NCBI GenBank assembly: GCA_025403435.1
Contig: CM046350.1
Span: 10,279,008-10,343,007 of the forward strand
DNA length: 64,000 nt
Direction of reading: 5' to 3'
DNA from: Artocarpus heterophyllus
Taxonomy: Eukaryota > Streptophyta > Magnoliopsida > Rosales > Moraceae
Shown: positions 1-10,378 of the stretch, one piece after another
Layout: each line of letters opens with the position of its first letter
Position numbering within the stretch: position 1 is the stretch's first letter
Notes under the pieces: generated by a model
Databases searched by the model: none
What the model saw: the letters and a program-made list of their open reading frames with translations, nothing else
Told to the model about the DNA's origin: nothing
Position numbers and translations under genes: made by a program

Positions 1-106
1 TTTTTTTTTTTCCTTCTTTCGACCCTCCTCCCACCAGACCATCGCCCTCTTCGAAAAATCTAGCTACCCCCAACCTCATCCCTCTCCAACAAACCTAGGG
101 ACCTCT
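1..106. other. Older GC-rich flank of the first LTR insertion
   Basis: Non-coding, pyrimidine-rich and comparatively GC-rich sequence. It ends in CCTCT at 102-106, which is repeated at 2988-2992 after the solo LTR. If the three LTR insertions are removed, this piece joins 2993-3074 and then 7037-7563, so it is one end of an interrupted older repeat. No gene is seen. Confidence 0.5.
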
Positions 107-2987
107 TGTAATGACTAAGAGAAACTCATTAATAAAATTTAATATTTAATTGAATTTAATTAATGAATTTACCCCTATAAATTGTATTTTTTGTAAAAAT
201 TATGATGATGCATAAATGAGCACCATTGATAGGAAATTCTATTATAGACTCGATACGATGTTGGATATTGCTAAATACAGATTTTGTGAGCTTAAATGCT
301 CGAAAATTTTGTAAACAAAATCCATAAACCGAATTTTATATCACATTTAATTATAGTTTGTGGTATAAACTTATGAATAATGAAGGGACAAATAAAATAG
401 AAGAGCATGTTAAAACACTAAAACAATGTAAAAATAGTATGACGCAGTGTAGGTACACTGCTAAAGTAAAAACACAGATATATGAAATGTTGTGTTTAAG
501 GTCCAAAGATGAACCAAAGAATAAATAATATATTTTATACTGCTTAAGTATACATTTTTCATAGGTTTTACCCTAACAGTATAAGAAAAATATTGTGCGA
601 TAAAAAAATTATACTGTATATAATATTTATATATAAAGGGGGGATAATTTGCTGAATTTGATTGGACCACCAGATCTCCTAATGTGTTCCAATCCGTTAA
701 GGCCACCTTAGGTAAGTTATGATTAAGTGGTGACTCACTACTTTAATTCAAAATGAGATAAGCTTTGATAAAAGCTTAAGCAAGCCATTTTTTTTCTTTC
801 ATTTCTCCCATAACCCACTGCAGCCTTGTTTCCTCTCCTCTCCAAAATTTTCTCAAGCCAACCTTGTATTAAATCAACTCCAAACAAGTTTCAAGACTCA
901 AAGCTCAAGGATTTCACAAACTTTCCCTAAGTCTTTTTTTTTAGGTTTTTTTTTTCTTGGTTTGAGGAGGGGGGGTGGGATATTTGACAAGAATTCCTTT
1001 CCTATGTATCATGCCTAGGAAGGTTGCAAACAATCCCTTGGGAGACTCAAGTGCGTCAAACTTTTGGGTAAGGTTTAATGTCACAATTTTGAGCTTATGT
1101 AGTTTTGTTTTGTTTTGGTTTGTTTCATATGGCATGGAACCATCAAAGCTAGTTTATGGTTTGATTACTCAAATCTATGGTATGTGTTGGTGTTTGTTGA
1201 TGAATTAGGGGCTTAAACGTTAAAAATTTTGTTTCGCATTAAAATTAAAGAAATTTTGTATACTTTGTAGGGTTTTCAAAGAGTTGAGATTTGGCATGAA
1301 AAATTGTTAAATGAGGTATAGAATCTGTCCAAACAGTGGTAGGAATGCTGTTTTAAAGCAGATTTTTGTAAAAATTACCAAACGACTAATTTGCAAAAAT
1401 TTACCTAGCCTTGGTAGCTTTGAAAAATGGCTAAAAACTCCCTTGTACAATGGAAATTTCAAAAAATTTAAAACATAAAAGTTGTCGATTTCGATGAAAC
1501 TGTTAGGAATCAAGGACGGTTTGTTGAAATTCGTCACTGTTTGTGAGATACAAATTTTGCAAATTTTATCAAAGTTGAGAAAAAATTTTCACGGGGCAAA
1601 AATGTCATTTTATGAAAGGAATTTGAGTAAGGAACTTTGGAAAGATTTAATCCTTGTGAAAAATGAAGATTAATGGTTTAAAAAGATTATTTTTGGTTTT
1701 GGTGGCAAAATTGTCAAAATATTCAAATCCGGGTAAAACTGGAAAGTTTTGTTAAACTTGGTTCTTAGTGCAAATAAGAAACCCAATACCCTAAGTTATT
1801 GTTTTATAGCTAATGAGCAACAATTTTCGTTAAAATAGCAAAATAGGGTTTGGGAAATTTAAAAAGGCCCACCGAGGGCAAAATTGTTATTTTTTACAAA
1901 ATGACCCTAACGTACCTGAAACATCCGAAATAGAAAAAAAAAGTTATTAGTACGAATTTTTTTTCCTTTCGTTAAAAACGATAAAGTAGAGTGAACTGAG
2001 AGGGATTGAATCCTTGGTTATTAGAGTTGTTAACTGTAGAGCAACCAAATCTATTAATCGATGAGTACTTTGTATTGACACATAAATAAATAGTGATAAT
2101 TGGCTAATGATGATATAATTGGCCAAACAGGACACTAAACGACTAAAGGAGGAACTGAAGTTGGTCTATACAATAGCACATGCAAGCAAGTACTAACCCC
2201 GCCATAATATTGAATAGTAGGTTTTCGGGTATAATATATTTAAATACGTGTACCTGTGTGTATTATACAATTAAAGAAGTGTATATGTTTTATACTTAGC
2301 ATGTGAGTATATCATCATTCATTTAATGATAACCATAATAATTGGGTTGGTAAATGAATCACCAGAAAAAGAGAAAAGTATCGTACCAACTCTAGACTCA
2401 AGGAGATTTTAAAGTTATGTTATGGTTTCAATGTTAAGAAGACCTATATCCGCATGTGGTACGAGCACTTAGGCCCTAGTTGAAGATAAAATATGATAAG
2501 AATAAAGAATGTTCATGAGAAAGCATAAACGGATCATGCATACTAGTGAAGGATGCATGCAGGCTATGATTGGGTTTACAGAGCATAAACTCACCTAGTT
2601 ATTTAATGCTGTTGATATTTCCACTAAAAGGTAAGAGTGAATTCACTGATGAGCTTGCAGCGGGTATGAGCCGTGTGCAAATAAGGATATGGATACTGTC
2701 ACAATCATGTTTCCACGTATTATGTACTTTACATTAACTTAAAATTTGTTGTAAACTGACATATAATATAGTTAAATAAGAGAAAACCTCTTTCAAAAAG
2801 TATTGTGTTAAATATATTAAGTTATATATAAAGAGTTTGATTATGTATACATAAATATAAAAAAGAAACTTGTGTATACCTGTATGCTCTACTATTATTA
2901 TTTAAAAAAAAACTGTTAAAGACTTTCCTTAAATACGTAAGTAAGAAAAATATTAAAGCAAAGGTTAAAATATAGTGGGTCGTGACA
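107..2987 (+). mobile_element. Solo LTR, 2.88 kb, TSD CCTCT (copy A)
   Basis: The sequence starts with TG at 107 and ends with ...GTCGTGACA at 2987. It is flanked by perfect 5-bp direct repeats, CCTCT, at 102-106 and 2988-2992. It has no internal retrotransposon genes and no second LTR, so it is a solo LTR left by LTR-LTR recombination. A diverged copy of the same family is at 24542-27448. Shared blocks include about 270-360 with 24715-24800, and about 2335-2700 with 26845-27180. The terminal sequence resembles plant chromovirus (Tekay/Del-like) LTRs, and the plus orientation and family rest on that resemblance. Short ORFs inside are not conserved between the copies and are not called. Confidence 0.85.
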
Positions 2988-2992
2988 CCTCT

Positions 2993-3074
2993 AACCTATC
3001 CCTCTCTGGCGACCCAACCACCCATCCCTTGATGGCAAATGGTGGATCCTATTCCTGTCATTGTTGGTTAACAG
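2993..3074. other. Short spacer between two solo LTRs
   Basis: This is an 82-bp remnant of the pre-insertion locus between the TSD of copy A and the next solo LTR. Its last five bases, AACAG at 3070-3074, are the left target-site duplication of the 3075-7031 element. It has the GC-rich character of 1-106 and 7037-7563. Confidence 0.6.
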
Positions 3075-3539
3075 TGTGACGACCCGCCTTTTCGAGCAGT
3101 CACTTTACTTTCATAAACATCGTTTCGTAAACAGTAATCTTACTTACTTAGTAAGAAAATACTGTAATAAATTTTTTTTTTTAAACGTTCTTTAATACTG
3201 ATGCGACCTCTGTCGCATTCAAGTTGAGACCTCGCTCAACACTTGCCCTTAAAATCATTTCAAATCGTTTCTTAAAACTTAATAAGAAACAATTATTAAA
3301 TCATAGTTTAAAACTTTACTTTATAATTACATAAAACAGTTTATAAACTGTAACTTAAAACTTTGAATACAATTCTTAAAACTTTGCAAACACAACATTA
3401 AACAATGGAAAACCTTTTCTTTACATAGCGGAAGCAAACAGTGATGGTATCCATACCCAAATCTTCGCATCTGTCCTCCGCAGCACCCAGCTCTTCTATC
3501 GGGTCCTATTGGTCACCCATAAATTACCTACAGCATGAA

Positions 3540-4010
3540 AAACTTTTAATGAGCTTTCGCTCAGTAAGTTCAAACATATTCTCACAAAGCATTTAAACAT
3601 GCTTTAAAAACTTTTCTCATGAAAACCTTTCTCTTGAAACGTTCTTCATGAACGTTTTCCATAAACATTTCTGAAAACGTTTTTCATAAACGTTTTCCAT
3701 AAAACATTTCTAAAAACGTTCTTCATAAACGTCTTTCATAGAACATTTCTGAAAACGTTCTTCATAAAACATTTCTGAAACGTTTTTCTTAAAACGTCAT
3801 TCGTAAACCTTTTCTTGAAAACATGAAATGTTTTTCATAAACATTTAATGTAAAAACTTTCTCTTAAAATATTTCTTGAACGTTTTTCTTAAAACGTCGT
3901 TCATGAACCGTTTCTTGAAAACATGAAAATGTTTTTCATAAACATTTATCGTAAAACCCTTTTTAGAATGTTTTTCATAAACATAACATATAAACATTTC
4001 ATAAAAAAGC
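3540..4010. repeat. Degenerate 'cataaacgttt' repeats inside the solo LTR
   Basis: The words 'cataaac(g/a)tttt', 'aaaacgtt(c/t)tt' and 'aacatttctgaaaac' recur many times at irregular spacings of about 20-40 bp. The pattern suggests an old, decayed tandem array within the LTR. No coding potential. Confidence 0.6.
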
Positions 4011-4439
4011 ATTCAAGTAACATCAGAATGCATGACTCCATTTATGCTTAATTATTAACTTCAATTATGAGCATTTTATGAGCATTCTATAAACTTAAAT
4101 ATTCATTTCTTTCTCAACCTTTATCCTTGTTCTTTAACTTTCTTTATCTTATAACTTTCATTTTCCTTACTTTACTTTAGTGTTCGTACCAACTCATTAA
4201 TCATGAGATCATATACATGATGCTTCCCTTGTAGAAGACTTGAGACCATCAAACATTGAGGTCTTGTACCTCACCTTTAGGAGGTCACACTTTAATTTTA
4301 CTTTCATTACCTCATAACAAAGAGGCTGGTACGACACTTTTTTTTTATCTTTACATTACCTTCTTATTAACTTTAGTGAGCATTTCAAATGCAATCACAT
4401 CATATGCAATACACTTGCAAATCATAGCTTGTACTATAA

Positions 4440-4880
4440 AACCAATTGCATAATAAATGCAACTCATTGCATAACAAATGCAACATAAAATTTAAACGCA
4501 TTTTGCATATCATAACTTGCATTCTAACACTCATTGCATAACAAATGCAACATATAATAAAATCACATTTTGCAAATTATAACTTTTATTCCAAAACTTA
4601 TTGCACAACATATGCAACTTATTGCATAACAAATGCATCATGAAACTTATAACTTAAACTATAAAACATTTTGCATTGTCGTAATGCAAAATATACTTTC
4701 AATACTTTAAAAATCATAACTTACACTTTCAAGAAATGTTATGCATATCAATATGCAAATAAACCTTTAACATAACGGTTGCAATTTCATTTCAATTCTT
4801 TTTCTTGAACTTTAAAACTTCTTGCATAATAAATGCAAACATACTTTAAAAACAACTTGCTTAACAATTGCAAACACATT
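4440..4880. repeat. Degenerate 'ttgcataacaaatgcaa' repeats inside the solo LTR
   Basis: The near-palindromic word 'ttgcataacaaatgcaa' and variants recur, for example at about 4445, 4468, 4533, 4601, 4621 and 4824, separated by AT-rich spacers that often contain 'tcataactt'. It is a decayed tandem repeat in the same LTR, distinct from the repeat at 3540-4010. Confidence 0.6.
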
Positions 4881-7036
4881 TGCAAACATATAAATAAGCA
4901 TTTAAAAATCATTTACTTCATGTTGTAGGTGAGATTTGAAACTTACCCGAACTATACTCTAGCGTTCTCTATTCCGTTCCTTTTCCTTCCATTAGTCGGC
5001 CTCTGTGTCCTGATCAAACGACAGCCGACTCATTAATTAACTTTCTTTATTATCAATCCACTCGATTGATAATAAAACGTAAACATTAATCATTCTTTCC
5101 TTTTTCATAACTTAACTAGTATACTTTCGGTCTACCGTTCTGTTTACTCAATCTTATAAACCATCAGTTTACCTTTCCTTCAATTAGCCTTGTAACCCAC
5201 CGGGGTTACATTTCCTTTTAACCTTATAACCCATCGGTTACCTCTCGTTTACTTAAAACATCTCTTATTAAATATCTGGTCTCCTATGACCGTAACGTTA
5301 CTTAACGTATTACGGAACATTTTTCGTCTAATAACATTATGCTAAATTGGAGTGTTCGACTCTGTTCTAGCCGTTTCCTTGATAATGACGATTTTACCCT
5401 TAACAGGTTTTTCGTCACCTTGTAACGTTATAAAACCTATTCTCACATAAAACAGTGTAACAATCACTGATCATGCATTTCATAAATTTCTATGAAAGCA
5501 TCTAAAACAGTTCATACTGTAGGCGAGATTTCTACTTACTTGAACTCCAAGCTAAGCAGATCGAGTTGTATCTCGCTGCATCTACAGTATGCGAAGCATC
5601 CTCTGCAGTACTCCTCGAGCGACCATGAATGGCTAGGAATGCTTCCTGGAGATCATACATTCTTGAAAACGTCATTCTGGACTCCGATACTGCTGTTTGA
5701 ATCGTCTCGATCCGCGTGCAGTCGGTACCGGATGATTTTTATCGGAGTAAAATTTGCTTGAATGGAGGTCACCATTGTGTTCAGAGCGTCGAAATGAGTC
5801 GGGAGGCGGTCTCGGATCTTCGATCGGAGGTCCGGATCACAAAATCCCAATTGGCCTTTGACCGGCGTTGACCGCCGTTGACCGGCGGCGGTTGGCTCCA
5901 TTGAGGGTTGAGCTCGAGCCTACCCCCCCTAATTCGACCCTCCTGAGTCGATTGGTGGGGTCAATTTCACCCAATTCGGCCTCCATCTGCTCCAATCGAT
6001 GATGGATTTCACGGCCAAAACCGGCGGCTCCGATTTCAGTCGTCCGGCGATGGCGTCGTGAAATTGACTTGGGGCTTTCGTTCCCTGAGTCACTCTGGGC
6101 ATTTCCCCATAGTGGGGCAGCTCAACACCGCACGAAACGGCGGCCCGAAGCCCTTCACGGCGGTGCACCAAGGTGGAGGTCGTTCTCCGGTGACAGGCCA
6201 ACGTTTCATGCAATTGAGGTACCGAATTTCTTCCTCTCGGTCCTCTGAAGGTGGATGCCTCTTCAATTTGGCACAAAATGGCCTAAAACAGCCAACCCGA
6301 ACACACCCAAGGCGGCTCATGGCGGGTGCCTTCGTTCTCCGGCGAGGGGCGGCGGAATGGAGCAATTGACCGAGGGGTCTTGCTCGCCGTCTCCCTCTGA
6401 TCATTTTGGTACCGGCGGTGTGCCACACCGTCGCCAGACACGACGGCTCCGACGGTGGCTTCACGACGGCGACGGGGCAGCTCCGGCGAAGCTTTTCCAG
6501 CCAAAATTGAGCTGGGAAATTGGTACCATCTTGTTCCTCTCCTCACACTGAGTCCATAGACACCAAAATCACGTCGATTGGTGGTCGAACGGTGGAGAAA
6601 CGACGTCGAGAAAATATAGGTTTCACCGCCACTTTAGGCGGCGCGTGAGCCCTCATACGGCGGTTTTTTAGGTGGCACGACACCTCGTTGGACTCAGCTC
6701 AACGAGAGCTTCCCACTGGTGCAGGAGGTGTCAAAAAATAACGCCGGAATCTCAAACGAGATTTGAGGAGAGAGAGAGAAAATGTAGAGAGAGAAAGTCT
6801 CGAATTTGTGTGATATTTCAGATTTTTTTCTTTTTTTTTTTCATTTCTTTTCTTTTATAAAAGTATAAAATAAAATTGTGGTCCACACAATTCAATTCGT
6901 ATACTGCGTTGCTCTAATACTGTATAATTTTCCATCTTATTATACAGTATTTTTCATTAAACCGTACTTTTCATCTTATTTAATTCTTAACTTAATGCAT
7001 TTCTAATGCATTAAAAATCTCGGGTGTTACAAACAG

Positions 7037-7563
7037 AGTCTTGCTTAGGTGACAAAATCTTGTCTCTCGACGCCTGGGTTCGATGACAAGGCCGACGCTG
7101 GTCGTTACGTATGATGGAATTCAACGAATGAACTGGGTTGGGTGGTAAGTTGACAAAAGTCGACACCTAGGTTTGTCGACGGAGTTTACTGCAACTGGGT
7201 TAGGCGACGAGGCTCGTCTAGCTTGCATGTAGGTTGGCAAAGGGGTTGGGTTTGCCGACAGAGATCGGCGGAATAAGTTTTGGTGGTGGTGGAAATCAAA
7301 TGGGTGGCGTTGAGAGAGAAAGAGCGTCAGAGGGAGCTTTTTTACCTTTTTATATTATTTCAGTTAATTTTTATTATAAAATGTTTTATTCTTAAAAAAA
7401 CATAAGATATAAAATCAAACATAATTTAAAAAACATCCCTAACACATTCTTTAAAATGTTTTCATTTTTAATTTAAAAACAATATCAAGACGTGTTTTGA
7501 GTATTTTTCTTCATTGAAATAAGAGAAGAGAGGGGAGAAAAAGACACAATAGGAAAAGCCACG
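7037..7563. other. Non-genic remnant between two LTR insertions
   Basis: About 300 bp of GC-rich sequence rich in 'gtcgac' and 'gggttggg' is followed by an AT-rich tail from about 7340. This layout, a GC-rich core next to a long AT-rich arm, also appears near 29220-29640 and 32440-33230. It fits a decayed non-autonomous DNA transposon, but I cannot define its ends. No gene is seen. Confidence 0.35.
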
Positions 7564-7656
7564 CTAACTGTTGAGGGAAATCTTCTTGATGAGAAAATCA
7601 TCTGAAGTTCATACCCTCTTAAAACCGAGCACCCGAACAGGTTGGCTGAAATGACC

Positions 7657-8048
7657 AATCCGACCATGGACATGTCCGACCAGGACAGGATCCGTCCGAC
7701 CAGGGACCTGTTCGACCAGGACAGGATCCGTCCGACCAGGGACCCGTCCGACTAGGGACTTGTCCGACCAGGGACCCGTCCGACCAGGGACCCGTCCGAC
7801 CAGGATCTGCCCGACCAGGGACCTGCCCGACCGGGACCTGCCCGACCGGGACCTGTCCAACCAGGGACCTGTCCGACCAGGATCTGCCCGACCAGGGACC
7901 CGTCCGACCAGGGACCCGTCCGACTAGGGACTTGTCCGACCAGGGACCCGTCCGACCAGGGACCCGTCCGACCAGGACCTGTCCGACCAGAGACCCGTCT
8001 GACCGGGACCTGTCCAACCAGGGACCTGTCCGACCAGGATCTGTCCGA
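7657..8048. repeat. 15/16-bp minisatellite in the 5' LTR
   Basis: About 24 head-to-tail copies of GTCCGACCAGGGACCC and a 15-bp form lacking one G, with variants (TGCCCGACC, TGTCCAACC). The motif makes all frames open for long stretches, which creates arginine/glycine/proline/threonine-rich ORFs with no meaning as genes. Confidence 0.9.
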
Positions 8049-8063
8049 CTTACCCAAAGACCA

Positions 8064-8071
8064 CCACGTGG
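8064..8071. promoter_or_regulatory. G-box palindrome in 5' LTR
   Basis: A perfect CCACGTGG lies about 115 bp upstream of the LTR TATA box. In plants this is the core bound by bZIP and bHLH factors (light, abscisic acid, stress). It is also intact in the 3' LTR at 10005-10012. Function is inferred. Confidence 0.5.
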
Positions 8072-8184
8072 CACCATCTCAACCCTCCGTTGGGCAATCC
8101 TCCTTCTCTGGAGACCGTGACACCTGTCGCTGGACACCTGGGTTACGGGCCAAACCGGTCCATACCCGGATCCAAGCTAAACTC

Positions 8185-8193
8185 TATAAATAG
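8185..8193 (+). promoter_or_regulatory. TATA box of the 5' LTR
   Basis: TATAAATAG in a non-repetitive part of the LTR, preserved in the other LTR at 10116-10124. It marks the probable U3/R boundary a few tens of bases downstream and supports plus orientation. Confidence 0.65.
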
Positions 8194-8514
8194 GAGCATC
8201 AACTCCACCACAAAGGTACGGGCATTCTTCCCTCGCCTACTCTGCCTTTCCTTAGCTCTTCCCGGTCAGAACACTGACTTGAGCGTCGGAGGGCCCTTGG
8301 CAGACACCAAACTGGTGTCCCCATACTCCGAGGCCTTCTCTCCTCTTGTAGATCTGACCAGACTAGGCCGAGCCGAGCAGAACAGGGAACCCGACCACCT
8401 TGCTTCCCCGCACGCGGTGTTGTGCCGAAATCAGCCATCAACATTTTGGCGCTAGAAGGAGGGCCCCGCGCCTTTCCAGCAGCCTCAGCTCTTCCCCCCA
8501 GACATTCCCTGGAC

Positions 8515-9290
8515 GACTGACCGAGACCCAAGGTCCAGGACGAAGAGTCCGACCAGGTCCGAGAAGGTTACGCCGACCACAGAGGCCAGGTCCGAGCTAC
8601 GGCCAACCAAGTCCAGGACGAAGAGTCCAACCAGGCTACGACCGAGACCCAAGGTCCAGGACGAAGAGTCCGACCAGGTCCGAGAAGGTTACGCCGACCA
8701 CAGAGGCCAGGTCCGAGCTACGGCCGACCAGGTCCAGGACGAAGAGTCCATCCAGGCTACGACCGAGACCCAAGGTCCAGGACGAAGAGTCCGACCAGGT
8801 CCGAGAAGTTTACGCCAACCACAGAGGCTAGGTCCGAGCTACGGCCGACCAGGTCTAGGACGAAGAGTCCAACCAGGCTACGACCGAGACCCAAGGTCCA
8901 GGACGAAGAGTCCGACTAGGTCCGAGAAGGTTACGCCGACCACAGAGGCCAGGTCCGAGCTACGGCCGACCAGGTCCAGGACGAAGAGTCCATCCAGGCT
9001 ACGACCGAGACCTAAGGTCCAGGACGAAGAGTCCGACCAGGTCCGAGAAGTTTACGCCAACCACAGAGGCTAGGTCCGAGCTACGGCCGACCAGGTCTAG
9101 GACGAAGAGTCCAACCAGGCTACGACCGAGACCCAAGGTCCAGGACTTAGAGTCCGACCAGGTCCGAGAAGGTTACACCGACCACAGAGGCCAGGTCCGA
9201 GCTACGGCCGACTAGGTCCGGGACGAAGAGTCCGACCAGGTCCGAGAAGGTTACGCCGACCAGAGAGGCCAAGTCTAGGCTAAGGCCGAC
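8515..9290. repeat. 121-bp tandem array in the element interior
   Basis: The landmark CCGAGACC(C/T)AAGGTCC starts at 8521, 8642, 8763, 8884, 9005 and 9126, an exact 121-bp period over six units. A shortened degenerate unit follows. Each unit contains two related half-units built on CCAGGACGAAGAGTCC. Units alternate between GGTTACGCCGACC and GTTTACGCCAACC types, so units 2-3 and 4-5 look like a duplicated 242-bp pair. This array replaces the coding region expected between LTRs. Confidence 0.9.
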
Positions 9291-9400
9291 TAGGTCTAAG
9301 ACGAAGAGTCCCGGCAGGACATGCTCACAAAAAAATATTTCCCAACTACATCAAGACTTCGATGCTGATGACCTCCACCACCAAAGTCTTGGGGGGCTAC

Positions 9401-10373
9401 TGTTGAGGGAAATCTTCTTGATGAGAAAATCATCTGAAGTTCATACCCTCTTAAAACCGAGCACCCGACCAGGTTGGCTGAAATGACCAATCCGACCAGG
9501 AAGGTATCTGTCCGACCAGGACCTGTCCGACCAGGGACCTGCCCGACCAGGACCTGTCCGACCAGGACCTGCCCGACCAGGGACCCGCCCGACCGGGACC
9601 TGCCCGACCGGGACCTGCCCGACTGGGACCTGCCCGACTGGGACCTGTCCAACCAGGGACTTGTCCGACCAGGATCTACCCGACCAGGGACCTGCCCGAC
9701 CAAGGACCCGCCCAACCAGGGACCCGTCCGACCAGGACCTGTCCGACCAGGGACCCGTCCGACCAGGACCGGTCCGACCAGGGACCCGTCCGACCAGGAC
9801 CGGTCCGACCAGGGACCCGTCCGACCAGGACCCGTCCGACCAGGGACCCGTCCGACCAGGGACCCGTCCGACCAGGACCCGTCCGACCAGGACCTGCCCG
9901 ACCAGGGACCTGTCCGACCAGAGACCTATCTGACCGGGACCTGTCCAACCAAGGACCTGTCCGACCAGGATCTGTCCGACTTACCCAAAGACCACCACGT
10001 GGCACCATCTCAACCCTCCGTTGGGCAATCCTCCTTCTCCGGAGACCGTGACACCTGTCGCTGGACACCTGGGTTACGGGCCAAACCGGTCCATACCCAG
10101 ATCCAAGCTAAACTCTATAAATAGGAGCATCAACTCCACCACAAAGGTACGGGCATTCTTCCCTCGCCTACTCTGCCTTTCCTTAGCTCTTCCCGGTCAG
10201 AACACTGACTTGAGCGTCGGAGGGCCCTTAGCAGACACCAAACCGGTGTCCCATACTCCAAGGCATTCTCTCCTCTTGCAGATCTGACCAGACTAGGCCG
10301 AGCCGGAAAGAACATGAAACCCGACCACCTTGCTTCCCCACACGCGGTGTTGTGCCAAAATCAGGCATCCACA
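9401..10373 (+). repeat. 3' LTR of the 7569-10373 element
   Basis: 973 bp, TGTTGAGGG...CATCCACA. It has the same layout as the 5' LTR but is 88 bp longer because its minisatellite (about 9490-9988) has more units. The G-box is at 10005-10012 and the TATA box at 10116-10124. Confidence 0.87.
9490..9988. repeat. 15/16-bp minisatellite in the 3' LTR
   Basis: About 32 copies of the GTCCGACCAGG(G)ACCC motif, roughly a third more than in the 5' LTR. The unit order differs from the 5' LTR, which indicates independent expansion or contraction after insertion. Confidence 0.9.
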
Positions 10374-10378
10374 CTAAC

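Larger units (their letters stand above)
3075..7031 (+). mobile_element. Solo LTR, about 3.96 kb, TSD AACAG
   Basis: The sequence begins TGTGACGACCC at 3075, ends GGGTGTTACA at 7031, and is flanked by perfect 5-bp repeats AACAG at 3070-3074 and 7032-7036. No gag or pol sequence is present, so I read it as an unusually long solo LTR. The first half is AT-rich with degenerate internal repeats (3540-4010 and 4440-4880). About 5650-6700 is GC-rich. A TATA-like stretch near 6855-6875 and the terminal GGGTGTTACA favour plus orientation. The ends resemble those of plant Ty3/Gypsy chromovirus LTRs, which is inference because no primer-binding site remains. Overlapping ORFs at 5492-6551 occur on both strands and look like a by-product of GC content. 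Confidence 0.8.
7569..8453 (+). repeat. 5' LTR of the 7569-10373 element
   Basis: 885 bp, TGTTGAGGG...CATCAACA. In order it holds a 90-bp unique start, a 15/16-bp minisatellite block (about 7660-8048), a perfect G-box palindrome CCACGTGG at 8064-8071, and a TATA box TATAAATAG at 8185-8193. The remaining 260 bp is R-U5. Confidence 0.87.
7569..10373 (+). mobile_element. Complete non-autonomous LTR retrotransposon, 2.8 kb, TSD CTAAC
   Basis: Two LTRs (7569-8453 and 9401-10373) enclose a 947-bp interior. Both begin TGTTGAGGG, and they end in CATCAACA and CATCCACA. Perfect 5-bp duplications CTAAC lie at 7564-7568 and 10374-10378. Directly after LTR1 comes TTTTGGCGCTAGAAGG, where a primer-binding site is expected. 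A short G-rich tract, at about 9388-9396, lies just before LTR2, where the polypurine tract is expected. The TTGGCGC start after the LTR is familiar from Tat/Athila-type plant Gypsy elements, and this family link is inference. No gag, protease or polymerase is present. All long ORFs arise from tandem repeats. The element is therefore non-autonomous (LARD/TRIM-like). The LTR parts outside the minisatellite differ at roughly 16 of 410 positions by eye, which indicates a fairly recent insertion. Confidence 0.88.

Noticed and set aside
5492..6551. Cluster of overlapping ORFs on both strands in the 3.96-kb solo LTR
   Set aside because: High GC content removes stop codons on both strands. There are no recognised domains, and the overlaps are incompatible with real genes.
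7609..8137. Long minus-strand ORFs of Gly/Arg/Ser/Pro repeats
   Set aside because: They lie wholly in the 15/16-bp LTR minisatellite, are open in several frames on both strands, and come from the repeat, not from selection on a protein.
8400..8831. 143-codon ORF in the element interior
   Set aside because: It reads through the 121-bp array and the LTR/primer-site junction, and has no gag-like motif.
8515..9290. CRISPR-like regular repeats
   Set aside because: The spacing is regular, but the units are contiguous 121-bp tandem copies without unique spacers, inside a plant LTR element.
9474..10124. 216-codon plus-strand ORF of repeated Pro-Thr-Arg-Asp units
   Set aside because: Same reason: it is a translation of the 3' LTR minisatellite and runs across the LTR G-box without any domain.
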